From the NCBI GenBank assembly GCA_021029095.1, contig JAJOHG010000107.1, forward strand, positions 30,510-94,509: a stretch of DNA of 64,000 nucleotides, in the 5' to 3' direction. The stretch comes from Phellopilus nigrolimitatus. Its lineage: Eukaryota > Basidiomycota > Agaricomycetes > Hymenochaetales > Hymenochaetaceae. Below the pieces are notes generated by a model, which worked only from the letters and a program-made list of their open reading frames with translations, had not been told where the DNA came from and ran no database searches. Positions 11,460 to 21,151 of the stretch are shown piece by piece. The position numbers and the translations under genes are program-made. Every line of letters begins with the position of its first letter. Within the stretch, counting starts at the first letter, position 1.

Positions 11460-12447
11460 ACTGGTAGGGTTGGAGCGAAGCAGATAAGCGCGATGCCCTT
11501 TTATGCCCCGGGGAAAGCTGGATACAGCAACCGCAATTTAGATAGAAGACTATTGACGTCACGGTTGTCCTGGCTCCTTGCCGCTGCCGATCTGCGGAGG
11601 TATATCTATACGGTGATATCAACCTGGCGGCGCGCAGCGCAGCGTGGCATCCATCGCTCCTCTCAGAAGGACGGCGTGGCGTACATGTGCAGATAGTGGC
11701 ACGACACTGGTCGGTATTTCTGTCTATAGCACCGGAGCTCGTTAATGGCGATAGCGCCGTCTTGGAAGCCAGACAATTTTCAGGCTCTAGAGCAGCTTTG
11801 GAGCAGTTGTAGTTGGTATAAGGAGCAAGTCAGCTTTCAGTGCTTGAGCACATGGGAATCGGTATAGAGTCGCGGTCGCCTAAGACGCGGTCAGGTGCCC
11901 ATCTTTAACAAATATCGCAAGCAGAATACCGTTTCTTCATCTTGAAGTTGACGAACGTTTATGAGATGTATTCTTCTGCTTACTCCTGGCTTTTAGGGTG
12001 GAGATGGTGCAGGCTGTTTATTATGTAACCAGACGGCGCGTCGTCGTCGGCGGCAAACGTTGCAACGGCGGACGACTTGATTTCAACTCCGAGCACTCTG
12101 ACGGTGCCCAAGCTCTCCGACCTTTTCTCTCAACCTCGACGACAACCACCGCCGTCGCCGCCGTGCCACATGTCCTCTGGCGTGCGAAGAGTCCTGTTGT
12201 ACTGCACCCCGGCTTCTTCTAAAAGCTCGCAACAAAATGATGGGCGGAAGAAAACAAGGCAGCGGTCTTCACAATGAAGAGAAAGTCTTCGAGGACGATG
12301 ATGAAGGCGGCGGTGCTGCTAGACGATTGCCGTTGAGGCCGTGCTGCATAGCGCCGGCGGTGTTAGACGGGACAGCATGCGTGGGAAAGTATATTTGAAG
12401 CACACAAGACGCGTCGAGCACAGCAGCAGCAACGCAGACGCTTCTCG
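11460..12447. other. Divergent promoter region
   Basis: This lies between divergent RNase T2 (-) and the Skt5-like gene (+). A 55-codon plus-strand frame at 12237-12404 starts MMGGRKQGSGLHNEE and has an acidic run; it could be an upstream ORF or an alternative first exon, but nothing supports it beyond composition. No other feature seen. Confidence 0.4.
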
Positions 12448-14904
12448 ATGGCTACCTACTACGCTGCACCTCCCGTTCCTCCAAGACCATACAGCCCACC
12501 TTCGAACGAGCGTCATGCTTCGCTTCCGCCGCCGGTCCCTCCCCTTCCACCCGATTTCAGACCAGTTCCCGACGATGAGCAACTGCTTCCGCACATGGCA
12601 GACCCGCTGCTCGCGCCCCGTCCGCAGCGCCTCAATCCCGACCTGCCTGCCGATGTGAGTATGTCACTCCCAATGCTACTTGTCCATAGCTAACTCTGTT
12701 GTGCGTGCAAGATGGCGCGGACGCTCGACGAGCAGACCTCATACGCCGGCCCGCGCCTGTCGACTCCGCAGCCGCCATCCTCGATCAACTACAATCCGGG
12801 CTTCATCGTACCCGGCTCCCAGCCCTATCGCGGTCCGTCCACTGCACCGCCGCCGCCGATGGTTGGAGATGGAGGACTGGCAGCATCGATGGCAGGGCTT
12901 TCCGTGGGCAGCGGGGCGGCGATGCTTATGCCCATGCCGGGCGAGCAGACGGCCAACCCGAGACGCACGAGGGCGCTAAGCACTGCAGGCCCTCCAACTA
13001 CACAGACGCCCTCGCTCACGGCAACGCTTCCCACTGTGCCCTCTCTCCAGTCCGCGTTGCCGGCCGTGCAGTTGCCTAGCGCAGACGTCTCCAGCAAGGT
13101 CGCTTGGGTCCGCGACGTACTTTTGCTTGTGAATCGGGCGAGCTCGTCGGCTTCTGCATCAGCTTTACCCACAGCCACCGAACTACCGACAGGACCTGCG
13201 CGCATCAACGACCCGGGTCTGCAGCGCCTCGCAGACGCCGCCGTGCCCCTGCTGCTGTCCCTCGCCCCGTCCATTCCACAAACAGGAACCACGCTCTCGC
13301 CGGCCCTCGCCGAAGCTTTGTACCTACGAGGCACGCTCACGGCCTCCGGTGCCTTCCCTGCATATCTACCATCCAATCCGCGCGCCGCGTTCCGCGAGTT
13401 CGAGGCGGCGGCGCGCGCGGGGTACCACGCCGCGTGGTTCCGGCTCGGCCGCGACTACGAGGCGTTCGGCGACGCGGTGCATGCTCGCGAGTGCTTCGAG
13501 CGCGGGGCGAAGTCGGCGGATGAGGGCTGCACGTACCGCCTCGGGATGGCGCATCTGCTCGGCCAGCTCGCGCTCCCTGCGAGCCCCAGCCAGGCCCTTC
13601 CGCTGCTCCAGCGCGCGGCGGCCCTCGCGAGCGTCGCCGTACCGCAGCCCGCGTACGTGTACGCGCTGCTGCTGCTCGACGAGCTTCCATCCGGGTCCGT
13701 ACCACCGGCGCTCCTGCCCGCTGGCCAAACACGCGCGCTCGAGGCGAAGCGGCACCTCGAGCGCGCGGCGTTCCTGCACTTTGCACCCGCGCAGTACAAG
13801 CTCGGCCACGCGTACGAGTTCGCCGAGGCGCAGTGCGCGTGCCCGTTCGACCCTCTGCTCAGCGTGCAGTACTACAGCCTCGCGAGCCAGCAGGGCGAGC
13901 CCGAGGCGGACATGGCGCTTTCGAAGTGGTTTCTGTGCGGCGCGCAGGACCTCGCGGAGGGCGGGTTTGCGAAGGATGAAGGGCTTGCATTCACTTTTGC
14001 GGAGAAGGCTGCGCGCAAGGGCCTCCCTAGTGGAGAGTTCGCGATGGGCTACTACACGGAGGTGGGGATCGGTACGCAGAAAGACATCCGACGGGCCGTG
14101 GGCTGGTACGAGAAGGTGCGACGACTCTCAGTCTTCCCTTTATACTCAATTCTTATATGACTAACGAAACAAAACGACTTCCAGGCTGCGGCTCACGGAA
14201 ACACAGACGCGGCGGACCGCATCGCCGTGCTCGCGCAGTCCTCCGAGCAGGCGCTCTCTCGCCAGGAGCACGACACGCTCACAGAGCACAAGCTCGTACG
14301 CAAGCGTACGCAGGCGAAACAGAGATCAGACGCAGTCGGGGCGGGGCCAGGAGCGACGTCGCGGCCAGGGGCCGCAGCTCGGCCTAACGCGACGCAGGTT
14401 GTCGACCTCATTCGGAAAACCTCGCAGCAACAGGCGGAGTACCACCCGCGCCAGGGCTCGCTCCCCGCCTCTGCATTTCCAAACACTGACCGCGCATCCC
14501 ACCCGCAACAGCAGCAGCAGGCTCCGCCGGCACCGACACCCGCGCAGCAGTATCGCGACTCCGTCACGCAATCGAACGCGCCCGCACGCTTCCCAGAGCG
14601 CCCGCGCTACTCGCTCGTCGACTCTCCCGCACCCTCCCCTCCGTTGGGGCCGAGCGCGAATGCCAATGCAGGTCCGCGCTCCGGCTCGCCGCGCATTCAG
14701 CCGAAACGCGCGCCGCGCGCGGGCACGGGTGGACGTGTCCCGTCTGGTACGCTCCCTCCCGGTGCGCAGACCCCGCCGGCTACTGCGGCGCCAAGTACAG
14801 TTGCGAGCCCCGCGCCGGGCGGCGGCGGGTCGAAATACAACACGTTTGCGGACATGGGCATCCAGGGGCAGCGCGCGTCGGACAAGGACTGCGTCATCAT
14901 GTGA
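12448..14904 (+). CDS. Skt5/Chs4-type chitin synthase activator, Sel1 repeats, 776 aa
   Basis: Three exons: 12448-12654, 12712-14115 and 14185-14904. The first about 240 residues are Pro/Ser-rich and disordered. The centre holds a row of Sel1-like repeats, short helix pairs such as AARAGYHAAWFRLGRDYEAF, HFAPAQYKLGHAYEFAEAQ and GLPSGEFAMGYYTEVGIG. The C-terminal about 200 residues are again low complexity. The protein ends in the CAAX box CVIM, predicted to be farnesylated. This layout (disordered, Sel1 array, disordered, CAAX) matches fungal Skt5/Chs4 proteins, which recruit and activate class IV chitin synthase (yeast Chs3) at septa. I infer the same role here. Exons are very GC-rich, and the long open frames in other phases across 13.1-14.2 kb are shadows. 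Start chosen because MATYYAAPPVPPRPYSPP begins the proline-rich leader; no other Met precedes it in frame. Confidence 0.85.
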
Positions 14905-15225
14905 TCGCGTTCGGGCTTTCGTTCCTTCTCATCTGTATATGTGCTCATTAACACGACGCAACTGTCTGTCTGTTCTCGTGTCTATCTAAAACTCGTTTCG
15001 GACTTGGGCGCGAAGGCTTTGTGTACCCTATTTCCTATTACCTTTTGTTTGTTTTGTTTGTTTTGTTTGTTTTACTTGACAAGGACGTGTTTCCATGTAT
15101 ACCAACATCTATTCCTTTTCTAATAATTTATTGTGCATCCATCGCACGTTTTTGGGAATCAAATCATCACTCGATCGCAACCATCGAGACTTTTCACCCC
15201 TTTCTGTTCTTTGCACACTTGCATA
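14905..15225. other. 3' region of the Skt5-like gene
   Basis: AT-rich untranslated or intergenic DNA containing the T/G microsatellite at 15043-15074. No gene seen. Confidence 0.5.
15043..15074. repeat. TTTTGTTTG microsatellite
   Basis: About three and a half copies of a 9-base TTTTGTTTG unit in the 3' flank of the Skt5-like gene. No function inferred. Confidence 0.8.
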
Positions 15226-15600
15226 GCTACTAATCCGTCAGACCCGTTCGAAAACTCCAATCTATCCATCGTCTCTCCCGACGTGCGCTGAATGCGATGA
15301 GCAAGGCCGCAGAACTAGTGTCCGCGGAGACGGCCGGCTTGGAACCCCGTGACTTCGGCTGCATCCAGCGCTGATCTCGCTGTGCTGAAAGTTGACAAGA
15401 CCAAGGACAGCGTGCTCAAGGCTCAAGCTCACCAGCGAGGTGCAGGTGCTCAATGTCGAGATTCTATTCTGTTCCTCCTGCCTTATGGACTCTGTACACG
15501 GACGCTGACACATCCACAGACCGCACAGGCTGAAGCTCCCGGAAAGATCTCGTTTGACCTCGAGAGCAGTCTCACGCCGAGCCTGCGAAACTAGCCATGA
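15226..15600 (+). pseudogene. Dead copy of the secreted repeat-protein gene
   Basis: This stretch aligns along its length with the second repeat of the intact gene at 33700-35157 (best with 34740-35130). It keeps acceptor-like 'ctaatccgtcagacccgttcg', the 'ctcaccagcgaggtgcaggtgctcaatgtc' block split across shorter matches, the following intron and the exon with 'tttgacctcgagagcagtctc'. Reading frames are interrupted: stops and indels break the ALDAMAKAAESAETADFDP region, and the end runs into TAG at 15593. There is no signal-peptide exon. It is therefore a truncated, frame-broken duplicate. Confidence 0.75.
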
Positions 15601-16120
15601 CATCGCGACCGACTGGCGAGTACTACCAAGTGTCAAATTATGACGCAGATAACGGACGGTTAACGTCAGGGTGCCGCCAATACGTTTTTGTCATTTGTTA
15701 ATTTGGCCCCTAGTGTGCGTGAACTCGGAGCGGACACACTCGAATCACCAATGCGGCACCGACAGGATTTATTTGGATACACGGATGCTAAACATCGTCA
15801 CATGTGTATGCACTTAACGCCGTTTTTCGACTGCGTTTCGTCATTCAAGTTCGTGGCCATTGAATTTTATTTTTAGACCAGGCCTCGACTCCGACATGAG
15901 GCAGCGTCGGCGTCCTAAGCTCCTATATATTTATTCTTTATGAGGCGGTCTTCCTTGCCCTTCAACCTCTTCTTTGCCAAACTGTTATTTTTTGCTATTG
16001 AAGTCGGTTTTCACTCATGTCAACTCATATTTATTCGATTCTGATCTCGCTCTCACAGACCAATAACTCTTCCGATCTCCCGCCTTTCGGCAAGGTCAAA
16101 TCACGAATTCCTTCAAGAAC
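15601..16120. other. Intergenic, promoter of the membrane protein
   Basis: No gene recognised. The last 150 bases are AT- and pyrimidine-rich, ending in a leader before ATG 16121. Confidence 0.4.
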
Positions 16121-16744
16121 ATGAGCGAGATGAGGGAAAAGGAAGAAGCTATGAGTACCGACCCTGCTGCGATTTCGACTGCCAAGTCTCCCGATGCAGC
16201 TGTGATCGCAGGCGTCGTCGCTGGTTTTACGTCCGCCGCGCTCCTCGTTCTTATATTTTACGTCCTTTGGCGGACTCGCAAGCGTATTTACACCACTACA
16301 CAGACGGGAGGAAATACACCAGTGCGGGAGGACGCTTTTCCGGTTTCAGCGCCCGAATCCAAGTCAACGGAAGATCCTAACATGGACTCCGACGGGAGCA
16401 GGCAGTCCTCTATGTCTCCAGTTCACGATGTATCAGGCCTTCGGCCTTACTTTCAACAGGAACGCGTCATTTCTACCTCCACAGAGAGCGCAGACGTCAC
16501 TGTTTCCTCTATGCCTTCAGCAACCGAATCAAGTGAAACCAACGTGCGCAGAGACGGGGCGGAAGCAAGCGTCGGCGTACCAGTTCTCGGAGAAGACCCA
16601 GACTATTTTAATGGCGTCGATATGGCTTTAAAACCCGCGTCGAGGACATGGCAGGCCCGCTCGACAGGAGAATACGATTCTCGACTCAAAGAGGTCCCAG
16701 AAGTCTCACAAGCCGGCGTAACGTCGGAGTTAAATGGGGGTTAG
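16121..16744 (+). CDS. Small single-pass membrane protein, 207 aa
   Basis: One uninterrupted exon. A short N-terminal segment is followed by one strong transmembrane helix at about residues 28-50 (VIAGVVAGFTSAALLVLIFY) with a basic stop-transfer WRTRKR after it. The rest (about 155 residues) is a Ser/Thr/Glu-rich disordered tail, presumably cytoplasmic. The layout is like the C-terminal half of the mushroom surface proteins that carry a Ser-rich ectodomain, but that ectodomain and a signal peptide are missing here. Either an upstream exon is unrecognised or this is a short tail-type paralogue. No enzymatic motif; function unknown. Confidence 0.6.
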   Translation: MSEMREKEEAMSTDPAAISTAKSPDAAVIAGVVAGFTSAALLVLIFYVLWRTRKRIYTTTQTGGNTPVREDAFPVSAPESKSTEDPNMDSDGSRQSSMSPVHDVSGLRPYFQQERVISTSTESADVTVSSMPSATESSETNVRRDGAEASVGVPVLGEDPDYFNGVDMALKPASRTWQARSTGEYDSRLKEVPEVSQAGVTSELNGG

Positions 16745-18026
16745 GAGCTTATTGGTACTTATGGATGCTCGCTTCTCACGAGCCTATGTATATCGTGTTT
16801 TTTTAACATCGTCTAGCTTCAGTACGTCATTGCAGATTTGCTCTTGAAAAACGCATGCTCATTTTGCTTTTTTGTTGTATGTAGTAGTCCTCCGGCTAAA
16901 TTCCATTTTCACACTTGACTAAGTCTATGAATGCTCCGCCGAGATGTGGTCCTGAACTTGAGGAGGTCGAAAATGGATAGTTCATGGGCCTACCCTTTCC
17001 TTGAAGCCGAGATTCGGCATCTTATAATATTAATGATATCGTAAATCCTGATGGGACTGGCTGGAATCTATGCGTAGAACGGAACGACTTCGGATACAAA
17101 GGCGTGGTGGCCGCATGAGCGCAGTCGAAATGGAGGGGGGAAGAAAAGCACAAGAAACCTATGCGAAACAGGAGTATCGGGAATCCAATACGCACGTTTG
17201 AATGGAACTCTGAAGCGAGGACTCACTGAGTCTAAAATTCCTCGAGAACATTTCATCGTCACTGAGTATCGATGCTGTGGACACACAGATGCAAAGAAGA
17301 TTACAGTGCATTCAGGCACGCCAATATTTTTTACGTTTCTGTCCTCTGACTCCTCTCCGGAGAAGATTGTGTGCAGAATCTGGTGCACTGATTCGCGACC
17401 GCGGTCATATCTGAATTAGTCCGAGCTTCGACGGCTCCCCGTTGCACGTCCATCTCACCCACCAAATGTCATACATAGCCAAGAGTCAAAACATATATTT
17501 TACGTATTGACATTATTTGAGAAATCCACAGCAAGTAGGGAAAACGTCGGTTTGCTGAGCTTGGCTCTTATACAATAACGCCGTCATCTGCTCTTTTGAA
17601 ACCGGCTACAAAAGCTCACATTGCGATATAAAACTTAGGTAGAAAAGGGAGGACGAACAGTCGAATCAGCGAGATCGACTTTTAAGATTGTGACTAAGAA
17701 ATGCGCGTGACAGTTTTCACGTGAAGTTACCATTTGTCATTTGTCAATATCAGCCACTCTTCTAGCTTCAGCAACGACGGTTGGCTGACGTTTACAGCTC
17801 GTCCACATCTTGCAAAGCTCTGCTCTTCTCGTGTGTCGTTAATATTATCTGCCAGAGTATGCGCAAGCCTCTTCTTATACCTGGAAATCCTTAGGAGACG
17901 TCTACGACATGAGTTCAATTACTTCTCCAAATAATCATGATACCTCTGCTCTTGAGTTCTACTTTGTTCTTATAATCGTCTATCGGAGCCACAGCGGTAA
18001 CTGCAGCAACCGATTACGTCTTATCG
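16745..18026. other. Intergenic, nothing firm
   Basis: Open frames of 63-106 codons (for example 17068-17388 on minus) show no motif. At about 17733-17754 a sequence close to TGTCATTTGTCNATATCAGC recurs at 35491-35510 in front of the alcohol dehydrogenase, perhaps a shared promoter piece or old repeat. Confidence 0.35.
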
Positions 18027-18390
18027 ATGGTCAAATTGTACAATCGTGCTCGATTGGATCTGTTGCGCTGTGCCTCGCTTAAATCTCGCTTGTGTCCAAG
18101 CTCTTTGTTGCTCGTCAAACCTGCCCAATATGGCATGTCGCCTTCTTTGTTGTATGGAAGTGGCACGTTTCGTCTGGGAATTATTGTATGTTCAACATTG
18201 AATGTCCATGTATGTGTTTGTTTACGCATCTGTAGGAGAGCAATCCGCTTGACTGTCGACTTCCTGTGGCTGGAAGTGACGAGAGGTATAAATACCTGTC
18301 TGAATCCCCACCCCCGTTGCGCTCTAAGCTCAAGATCAAGCTCCTCAAGCGCATTAAACCTCAGGAACAAGCTCCCGACTTCAATTTGCT
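18027..18390 (+). other. Conserved upstream short ORF (two exons)
   Basis: A frame starting at 18027 (MVKLYNRARLDLLRC) splices at about 18185 (att|gtatgt...ctgtag) into ESNPLDCRLPVAGSDE, then YKYLSESPPPLRSKLKIKLL, ending at TAG 18388-18390. The second exon is preserved, with mostly silent or conservative changes, in the inverted copy (about 49154-49310), and in both copies the stop sits just before the donor of an intron leading to the main coding sequence. It is either an upstream ORF of the same transcript or a separate small gene. Function unknown. Confidence 0.45.
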
Positions 18391-18520
18391 CTAGCCATAT
18401 ATAATGTAAGCATTCGCCTTCCTCTGCAATGTAGCATGTTCGGGTTGCTCATCGTCTAATTTGTTTCGATTTCGCAGCCTTTCTTACAGCAAGTTCAGCA
18501 AGCTCTCACTCATTCCGTAT

Positions 18521-20062
18521 ATGCCACCAGTCACCGGGAAGACTACATTTAATCCAGCCGCCGCTCCGCACCCGTACCTCACCGCGAATGGTACGCTATC
18601 GCCTAAGCGCCGCGTGCCTTCGCGCAATCCACCCGGCTACTGTCACACGGATAAGACGCCCGAGAAGGCCTTCAACCTACGTGAAGAAGAGTGCGGGCGC
18701 TCTCTAAAAACAAAGGTCGAGATGGAGGCATCGTCCGGGACTAGGAATCAAGCGCACCCCGCGTCCAGCTGGAACCACCAGGCTTCCGCGCCCACAATGA
18801 CGAGCGAGCAGGAAAGCTACAGCTTTTCCAATGTGCGCGGAAATAAAGCGCAGGAGTTTCTCAAGAAGGAGACATCTCGATTTCAGCCAGATGATGTCAC
18901 CATGAACTCGGAGAGCCCATTCAAAAGAGATCTGGAGTTTATAGTCGAGAACTTCGTACCCAACTGGGGACAGCCCGAAGGCTACGTTCCTTCTGGCTCA
19001 TCCTCGGAGATACCTGTGGTCTACCCTAGCTCGCCTGCTGTTGAGGATCACTCATTCACGCAAGTGTTCTCAGACGCTTCGGGCAACGACACGCCTGGCA
19101 AATACTTCTCCACCCGTCCCCCTCCAAACTCATCGTCCTTCAGTATTCCAAGCAATAACGACGCTGATATGGGGAACTCTTCCGACCGCAATATTGACCC
19201 TTCTGATGATGCTAAGACTCCATCGAAACCCTTCATGAACTCGGAGCCTCCCAACGCCGTTCACGACGCAGCATCTGAGCACGGATTCAATAAGCACATC
19301 CGTATCACCGTCGGATCGACTCAATCTCCAGAAGAGGTGGTGAAAGGCGCGCGTCAATCCGGGAACGCTTTTAGGGACATGGAGGAAAGATGGCGCGAAG
19401 AGCGTCTGCGCAGGAAGGCGCAGGAAGAACGTTTAGAGAAGGCGCGCAAAGCGAAGGAGCTAGCCACGAAGCTAGAGGAACAGGAAAGGCTTCGGCAGAA
19501 ACTGATTGAAGATAATAATCGCAGGCGCGAGCAGCTCAGGCGCGAACAGCTCAGGCGAGAGAAAGAGCAGGCTTCCCGTGCGGCCAGAGCTTTTGCTGAG
19601 GCGAGAGCTTTTTCTGAGGCCGAAACTCGAAAGCGAGCAGAAGCACGCGGTCCCGCAATGGGGAGGCGACACGAGACGGAGGAGGGTCGCCGCGACTCAG
19701 TCAATCCTCTTCAAGCGAAGTTCATGCGCTACGAGCGCCTCTGGACGAGACTCACTTCCCCCGATACCGACGTTGTTTCGCTCGGGTTCTCGAGTGTCCC
19801 GTGGCCACTGCTCAATCTCCCAGATTCTCCGGAGACCATAACTCCCAAGCTCATCGCCGAATTCCTCTTCCATGCTAAGCGCCCGGGCTACGACCCCGCG
19901 GCTAAGAAGCGCGCAGTTCGTGATGAACTCCTTCGTTGGCACCCAGACAAGTTTTCCGTGAGTGTGCTCGCTCGAGTTGCGAACCCCGCGGAGCAGATAC
20001 GTGTTAGCATGGGCGGCGACATCGTAGCGAGGGCACTCACGGAGTTCCTGGCCAGCAAGTGA
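18521..20062 (+). CDS. NFKBIL1-like C-terminal domain protein, copy 1, 513 aa
   Basis: One long exon. I start at the ATG of MPPVTGKTTFNP because MPPV is conserved in the inverted paralogue and a probable 5'-UTR intron acceptor (tttcgcag) lies at about 18478. Residues 1-290 are Ser/Pro-rich and disordered. About 300-400 form a highly charged coiled coil (EERWREERLRRKAQEERLEK). The last about 110 residues are folded: MRYERLWTRLTSPD, SVPWPLLNLPDSPE, AEFLFHAKRPGYDP and LLRWHPDKF, ending GGDIVARALTEFLASK. The RWHPDKF segment and the order of blocks resemble the C-terminal region of NF-kappa-B inhibitor-like protein 1, and I recall many mushroom proteins of this shape. Their function is not known to me. 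The C-terminal 110 residues are almost identical in copy 2. Confidence 0.8.
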   Translation: MPPVTGKTTFNPAAAPHPYLTANGTLSPKRRVPSRNPPGYCHTDKTPEKAFNLREEECGRSLKTKVEMEASSGTRNQAHPASSWNHQASAPTMTSEQESYSFSNVRGNKAQEFLKKETSRFQPDDVTMNSESPFKRDLEFIVENFVPNWGQPEGYVPSGSSSEIPVVYPSSPAVEDHSFTQVFSDASGNDTPGKYFSTRPPPNSSSFSIPSNNDADMGNSSDRNIDPSDDAKTPSKPFMNSEPPNAVHDAASEHGFNKHIRITVGSTQSPEEVVKGARQSGNAFRDMEERWREERLRRKAQEERLEKARKAKELATKLEEQERLRQKLIEDNNRRREQLRREQLRREKEQASRAARAFAEARAFSEAETRKRAEARGPAMGRRHETEEGRRDSVNPLQAKFMRYERLWTRLTSPDTDVVSLGFSSVPWPLLNLPDSPETITPKLIAEFLFHAKRPGYDPAAKKRAVRDELLRWHPDKFSVSVLARVANPAEQIRVSMGGDIVARALTEFLASK

Positions 20063-20280
20063 GCACTTCCGGACGCTACATTGCTTTTCTGTCTTGTGGA
20101 TAGAAAGGATTGGATGAACACCGTGTACGTATCTCTACTAAACTGCTTCCCTCATTGTAGCCTCTATGTTTTCTTTCTATCGCTTTCTCGTTGTTCTCGT
20201 GATTTTCACTTACACCGATTCCGACGTCGATAATCATCAAAGACCACTCCTAGTCGACAGCAAATATCATGTGTACTACT

Positions 20281-20312
20281 TATGCCTCTATGCCCCTATG
20301 CCCCTATGCCCA
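20281..20312. repeat. 8-bp tandem repeat TATGCCCC
   Basis: Four units (TATGCCTC, TATGCCCC, TATGCCCC, TATGCCCA) in the 3' flank of copy 1. The equivalent repeat is at 47003-47031 in the inverted copy. Confidence 0.85.
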
Positions 20313-20440
20313 TTTATCCCCCCATTTATATGGTCTGCCTTCGTAATCGCAAATTTTAACATATTTTGTTTTTACTGAATGTAAAGTGAGAGTCGGACCT
20401 TAAGCTGCATCCAACTGCTTAAGTACGTACATCATCTCAC

Positions 20441-21151
20441 GTTATGGTTTGCAGTGGTCGCCTCGATGTCGGATTAAGGCTGTACTTTAATTTGAAGATG
20501 TGTCAAGCTCTTGACACCACTATCCATCAATGTTTTATTCTAATTGTCAAACGAATGTAAGTAGAAGCTAGAGCACGTTCGTGAGCTGGTCTCCCTTACA
20601 TGTACATGTGATTTACAGTAAATGAAAAAGAAAAAAGAGGACAACAGAATGTCTTGGTATCGCGTTGGAAGAAAGCGATGCTACAAGTAAACTACGCAGG
20701 AGTCTTGCCTCTTCAAGTCGGTGCATCCGCATCTCCTCTCATCCTTTCTACGCGAAAGCAATTCACTGTACAGAATACAACGACTCTCAAAACATGGACA
20801 TAAGGAAGTCGAAACTGAGCGAAGTAATCAACTAAGAGCAGGATCAAGAAGTTGGGAACCAAAATCGAGAGCACGAAGTAAATTGAAAGACAGAGCTGGG
20901 TGTTAGACGATGATATCTTGAAAGAACAGAGCGGGGGACCAAGGAGGCAGTGTGGCTGGGTCGGAAAAAAAGTCGTATGTGTGGCATAGATGAGACGAGG
21001 TGATATCCGAATTTGTGTTTGTGACTTTGTCTGCTAGAGTAAAGCAAGGCTCAGTGTGAACGTGGAACAAATATGAGTCTGCATTCCGTCGAAGCAGGGA
21101 AGATGTTCTAGATTGAGAATAATATCGTCAGCAATTGTCAAATAAAGATTC
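20441..21151. other. Intergenic, nothing recognised
   Basis: Short frames only, between the left duplication edge and the end of the P450 gene. No RNA gene or repeat seen. Confidence 0.4.

Larger units (their letters stand above)
18027..20440. repeat. Inverted segmental duplication, left copy
   Basis: The whole segment, including a short upstream ORF, the coding sequence and about 370 bases of 3' flank, matches the reverse complement of about 46870-49450. Matching landmarks are the '...ttcaacattgaatgtccat...' block, the gtaagcattcgcc...tttcgcag intron, the coding C-terminus, an 8-bp tandem repeat and 'tgaatgtaaagtgagagtcgga' near the outer edge. The outer limits were judged by eye. Confidence 0.8.

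Noticed and set aside
12237..12404. Acidic 55-codon ORF (MMGGRKQGSGLHNEE) upstream of the Skt5-like gene
   Set aside because: No conserved motif or splice link to the main gene; kept only as a note.
13349..14164. 271-codon plus-strand frame in another phase across the Sel1 gene
   Set aside because: Arg/Ser-rich shadow; the Sel1-repeat phase is clearly the coding one and shares splice sites.
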